Shown here one piece after another: positions 5,417-8,777 of a DNA stretch of 8,777 bases; the first letter of the stretch is position 1, and every line of letters begins with the position of its first letter. The notes beneath the pieces were generated by a model. It was not told where the DNA came from. It searched no databases and saw only the letters and a list, made by a program, of their open reading frames with translations. This DNA is from Clostridia bacterium (lineage in GTDB: Bacteria > Bacillota > Clostridia > Christensenellales > CAG-1252). The stretch lies in the NCBI GenBank assembly GCA_017455385.1, contig JAFTBD010000061.1, forward strand, positions 1-8,777, written 5' to 3'. A program made the translations under genes and the position numbers.

Positions 5417-7614
5417 TAGTCCAAGATCGTTTCTTTGACGCGGTCGGACAAGCTGTAAGGCGGATAGACGCTGATGCTGTCGCCCGAATGCACGCCCGTC
5501 CTTTCGACGAGCTCCATGATGCCGGGCACGAAGACGCGCTCCCCGTCACAGACGGCATCCACCTCGACCTCTTTGCCGCGAATGTATTTATCCACCAAAA
5601 CGGGTCTGTCCTCGTCGATCTCGACCGCCGTCTTGAGATAATTCTTCATATCGGCGTCCTTCGCGACGATCTGCATCGCCCTGCCGCCGAGAACGAAACT
5701 CGGCCGCACTAGAACGGGATAGCCGATGCGATGGGCGGCTTCCAGTCCTGCCTCGATGCTCGTGACCGCCTCTCCTTTCGGCTGCGGGATGCCGAGCGTA
5801 AGGAGCAAGTGCTCGAAGAGATCGCGGTCTTCGGCGCGTGCGATCGCCTCGCAATCCGTGCCGATGATCTTCACGCCGTGCGCCGCGAGCGGCTCCGCGA
5901 GATTGATCGCGGTCTGCCCGCCGAGTGTCACGATGACGCCGTCCGGTTTCTCGAGGTTTACGACGTTCATCACATCCTCGATACAGAGCGGCTCGAAATA
6001 CAGTTTATCCGAGCAGGTATAGTCGGTCGAAACGGTTTCCGGGTTGTTATTGATGATGATGGCTTCGTAACCCGCTTCTTTGATCGTCTTGACGGCGTGG
6101 ACGGTGGAATAATCGAATTCCACCCCCTGCCCGATACGGATCGGACCCGAACCGAGCACGAGGATCTTTTTCTTATCCGAAACGACGGATTCATTCTCCC
6201 GCTCGTAGGTCGAATAGAAATAAGGGATATAACTGTCGAACTCGGACGCGCAACTGTCGATCATCTTATAAACGGGCGCGATGCCGTTTGCGGCGCGCAG
6301 ATCGTAGATCGCACGTTCGGGAACGCCCCACAGCACGCCGATCTCGCGATCGGAGAAGCCCATCGTTTTCGCTTTTTTCAACGTGCAAAGGTCTCCTTTC
6401 GCGCCTCGGATCTCTTTTTCCTCTTCGATGATATTGCGGATCTTCCTGAGGAAAAAGCGGTCGATCTTCGTGCGATCGAAGATCTCGTCAACGGTGGCGC
6501 CGAGACGGAGAAGCTCCGCGATGGCAAAGATACGGTCGTCCGTCCCCTCCGAAATATAATCCAGCAGTTTCTCCTCGGAGAGCCCGTCGAACTTCGGCAA
6601 ATGCAAATGATATGCTCCTATCTCCAAAGAACGGATCCCTTTCAGCAAACTCTCCTCGAACGTCCTGCCGACGCTCATCGTTTCGCCCGTCGCTTTCATC
6701 TGCGTGGACAGGTGGTTATTCGCGTCCGCGAATTTGTCGAATGGGAAACGCGGGAGCTTAGTGACCACGTAATCGAGGGCGGGCTCAAAAGACGCCGGCG
6801 TATTCGCAAGCGGGATCTCGTCCAAAGTCATGCCCACGCCGATCTTCGCGGAGACGCGGGCGATGGGATATCCGCTCGCCTTGGAAGCGAGCGCCGACGA
6901 ACGCGATACGCGGGGATTTACCTCTATCAAATAGTATTGAAAGGAATTGGGATCGAGCGCGAATTGCACGTTGCACCCGCCTTCGATCTCGAGCGCACGA
7001 ATGATCTTGAGGGCGCTGTCGCGGAGCATTTGATATTCTTTATTCGTTAAGGTCTGCGAGGGACAGACGACGATGGAGTCGCCGGTATGGATGCCGACGG
7101 GATCGAGGTTCTCCATATTGCAAACGGTGATCGCGGTGTCGTTTCGGTCGCGAATGACCTCGTACTCGATCTCCTTATATCCCTTGACGCTCTTTTCTAT
7201 CAAAACCTGTTTTACGGGAGAGAGCGAAAGCCCGTTTTTGAGGAGCGGGATCAATTCCTCCTCGTTGTCCGCGAAGCCGCCGCCCGTGCCGCCGAGGGTA
7301 AATGCGGGACGCAAAACGACGGGATAGCCGATCTTCGATGCGATCGAGATGCCCTCTTCGACGTCGTTTGCGATGTCGGAGGGAAGGATTGGTTCCCCGA
7401 TGCGCTGACAGAGCTTTTTGAAAAGGTCGCGATCTTCCGCCTGCTCGATGGACGCGCTCTTGGTGCCGAGAAGCTCCGCGCGGCATTCCGCCAGTACCCC
7501 TTTCTTCTCGAGTTGCACGGCGATATTGAGCCCTGTCTGTCCGCCGATGCCCGGGAGGATGGCGTCGGGACGCTCGTAGCGAATGATCTTGGCGACGTAC
7601 TCCAAGGTCAACGG

Positions 7615-7617
7615 CTA
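7615..7617 (-). other. In-frame TAG stop at carB codon 67
   Basis: The frame reads IADKVYM, TAG, then PLTLEYVAK with no shift. CarB relatives have Glu here in a pattern like VYIEPLT, so a GAG to TAG change is the simplest cause. The open frame continues for over 700 codons afterwards. The next in-frame start available is TTG at 7611, which would skip the nucleotide-binding N-terminus. Confidence 0.85.
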
Positions 7618-7819
7618 CATATACACTTTGTCCGCGATGGCTTGGTCGGTCATGATTGTGGCGGGGTTGGAATTCACGAGCACGACCTCGTAGCCTTCCT
7701 CTTTGAGCGCGAGACACGCCTGCGTGCCTGCGTAGTCGAATTCCGCCGCCTGTCCGATGACGATGGGACCCGAACCGATCACGAGGATCTTATGAATATC
7801 CGTTCTCTTCGGCATAGTC

Positions 7820-8777
7820 TCACCTCCCCATAAGCGCGAGGAAACGGTCGAAAAGCTCGCCGCTATCCTGCGGTCCGGGTGCGCTCTCGGGGTGGAACTG
7901 CACGCTGAATGCACGGTCGCGTTCACACCGAACGCCCTCGATGGTCTTATCCAAAAGATTGATATGCGTGACGGTGAGCGGCGTGCCGACGAGGCTCTCC
8001 TCCGCCACCGCGTAGGAATGATTCTGCGACGTGATGGCGATACGCCCCGTCGTGAGGTCGCGGACAGGATGATTACCGCCGCGATGACCGAATTTGAGTT
8101 TATACGTTTTCGCGCCGTACGCAAGGGATAAGATCTGATGTCCGAGGCAAATGCCGAATACGGGAACGGTGCCGAGCAAGCGCTTGACCGTTTCGATGGT
8201 CTGCGGGACGTCTGTCGGATCGCCGGGACCATTGGAAATAAAGACGCCGTCCGGACGAAACGATGAGATCGTCTCGGAGGAGGCAACCCACGGCACGACG
8301 GTGACTCTGCACCCGCGCGCATTCAGGGAACGCACGATATTCCGTTTCATTCCGCAGTCTATCGCCACCACGTGGAAACGGGGAGCGTCGGGGGCAAAAA
8401 CTTCGATCTCTCTGCGGGAAACGCGCGAGACTTGCTCGGTGGAGAGCGTCGCGGCACGGAGCCGCTCCAGCCCCTTCTCGAGGGGGACGTCTGCGTCCGT
8501 GATGAGCACTTTGCAGGAGCCGCGATCACGGATGAGGCGGGTGATCTCCCGCGTATCGACGTCCGAAACGCCGATGATGCCACATCTTCTCATCACGTCG
8601 GAAAGCGTTTCGACGCTACGAAAATTGGATGGCTCGTCGTTATACTCGCGCACGATCATCGCGCCGATGGTGGGCGTGGCTGTCTCGTAGTCGTCCTCCG
8701 CCATCCCGTAATTCCCGATGAGCGGATAGGTCATCACCACCGCCTGTCCGGTATAAGAGGGGTCAGAGAGGATCTCC
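7820..8777 (-). CDS. carA: Carbamoyl-phosphate synthetase small subunit (glutamine amidotransferase), 5' end outside the window
   Basis: CarA hydrolyses glutamine and passes the ammonia through a tunnel to CarB. The visible reading frame starts mid-gene with EILSDPSYTGQAVVMTYPLI; about 40 N-terminal residues lie beyond the right edge. The CarA-specific N-terminal domain is followed by the class I glutamine amidotransferase domain (from about RFHVVAIDCGMKRNI). It has the oxyanion segment SNGPGDP, the nucleophile Cys in PVFGICLGHQ (codon near 8148) and the catalytic His and Glu in FHPESAPGP. All key residues are present and no frameshift is seen, in contrast to carB. The end of the gene (LMGR then TGA) contains the carB ribosome binding site. 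Any promoter or pyrimidine or arginine control lies outside the window. Confidence 0.96.
   Translation of the reverse strand, partial: EILSDPSYTGQAVVMTYPLIGNYGMAEDDYETATPTIGAMIVREYNDEPSNFRSVETLSDVMRRCGIIGVSDVDTREITRLIRDRGSCKVLITDADVPLEKGLERLRAATLSTEQVSRVSRREIEVFAPDAPRFHVVAIDCGMKRNIVRSLNARGCRVTVVPWVASSETISSFRPDGVFISNGPGDPTDVPQTIETVKRLLGTVPVFGICLGHQILSLAYGAKTYKLKFGHRGGNHPVRDLTTGRIAITSQNHSYAVAEESLVGTPLTVTHINLLDKTIEGVRCERDRAFSVQFHPESAPGPQDSGELFDRFLALMGR

Larger units (their letters stand above)
4641..7815 (-). pseudogene. carB: Carbamoyl-phosphate synthetase large subunit, interrupted by a stop and a frameshift
   Basis: CarB takes ammonia from CarA and, with bicarbonate and two ATP, makes carbamoyl phosphate for pyrimidine and arginine synthesis. 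All parts are visible: the first ATP-grasp half (start MPKRTDIHKILVIGSGPIVI), an oligomerization region, the second ATP-grasp half from about residue 550 (LVLGSGPIRIGQGVEFDY) and the C-terminal regulatory MGS domain from about 925. The start at 7815 lies four bases after the carA stop and has GGGAGGT overlapping the end of carA, so translation is coupled. Two lesions break it: TAG at 7615-7617 (codon 67) and a frameshift near 5411-5416. The pieces are 66 codons, a central open frame from 7611 to a stop at 5353, and the C-terminal part in another frame to 4641. Repaired, it is about 1058 residues, normal for CarB. The conservation of all three pieces points to sequence errors or very recent inactivation. 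Confidence 0.93.

Noticed and set aside
7615..7617. TAG recoding (an alternative genetic code) as the explanation for the carB stop
   Set aside because: It is a single case at a position expected to be Glu, while known TAG reassignments mostly give Gln, Trp or pyrrolysine. No other conserved gene here contains in-frame TAG.
5731..7833. Long plus-strand frames opposite carB, up to 439 codons
   Set aside because: CarB is unambiguous on the other strand and the plus-strand products have biased, unrecognisable composition.

Overview
The window looks like chromosomal DNA from a member of the Bacillota, probably an uncultured Clostridia lineage. The grounds are sigma-A promoters (TATAAT, TTGACA), strong GGAGG-type ribosome binding sites, an encoded tRNA CCA end, compact U-tailed terminators and Firmicutes-like CarA/CarB proteins. 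The core genes are visibly GC-rich. The stretch between about 2.8 and 4.55 kb is much richer in A+T. Taxonomy below the phylum is a guess.

Layout, left to right. (1) About 97-1794, minus strand: a two-gene unit. A 265-aa membrane protein with a Pro/Gly/Tyr-rich tail is followed one base later by a DUF1624 / heparan-alpha-glucosaminide N-acetyltransferase-like membrane protein, which carries a one-base frameshift near its 3' end. An extended -10 promoter lies upstream at 1864-1893. (2) 1936-2388, minus strand: a low-molecular-weight protein-tyrosine phosphatase with its own promoter. (3) 2661-2751, plus strand: tRNA-Ser(GGA) with promoter, encoded CCA and terminator. (4) 2744-4627: an 81-bp direct repeat (79/81 identical) bounds about 1.7 kb of AT-rich DNA. 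The first copy begins in the last bases of the tRNA; the second ends 13 bp from the carB stop codon. Between them are an orphan 321-aa acidic, cysteine-rich soluble protein, a 25-codon peptide gene with its own promoter, palindrome, ribosome binding site and terminator, and several hairpins. This looks like a small genomic island at a tRNA-Ser 3' end with no integrase of its own. (5) 4641-8777, minus strand: carA and carB, encoding carbamoyl-phosphate synthetase for pyrimidine and arginine synthesis. carA runs off the right edge and looks intact as far as it is visible. carB is broken twice: an in-frame TAG at codon 67 and a frameshift near 5411-5416.

How it fits together: joining the two repeat copies would restore a simple convergent junction in which one bidirectional terminator serves both tRNA-Ser and carB. 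The island is therefore best read as a later arrival. Three lesions in otherwise well-conserved genes (two in carB, one in the acetyltransferase-like gene) suggest either a draft sequence with errors or very recent decay; sequence alone cannot separate these. The most novel content is the repeat-bounded island, with its peptide gene, orphan protein and competing leader hairpins.
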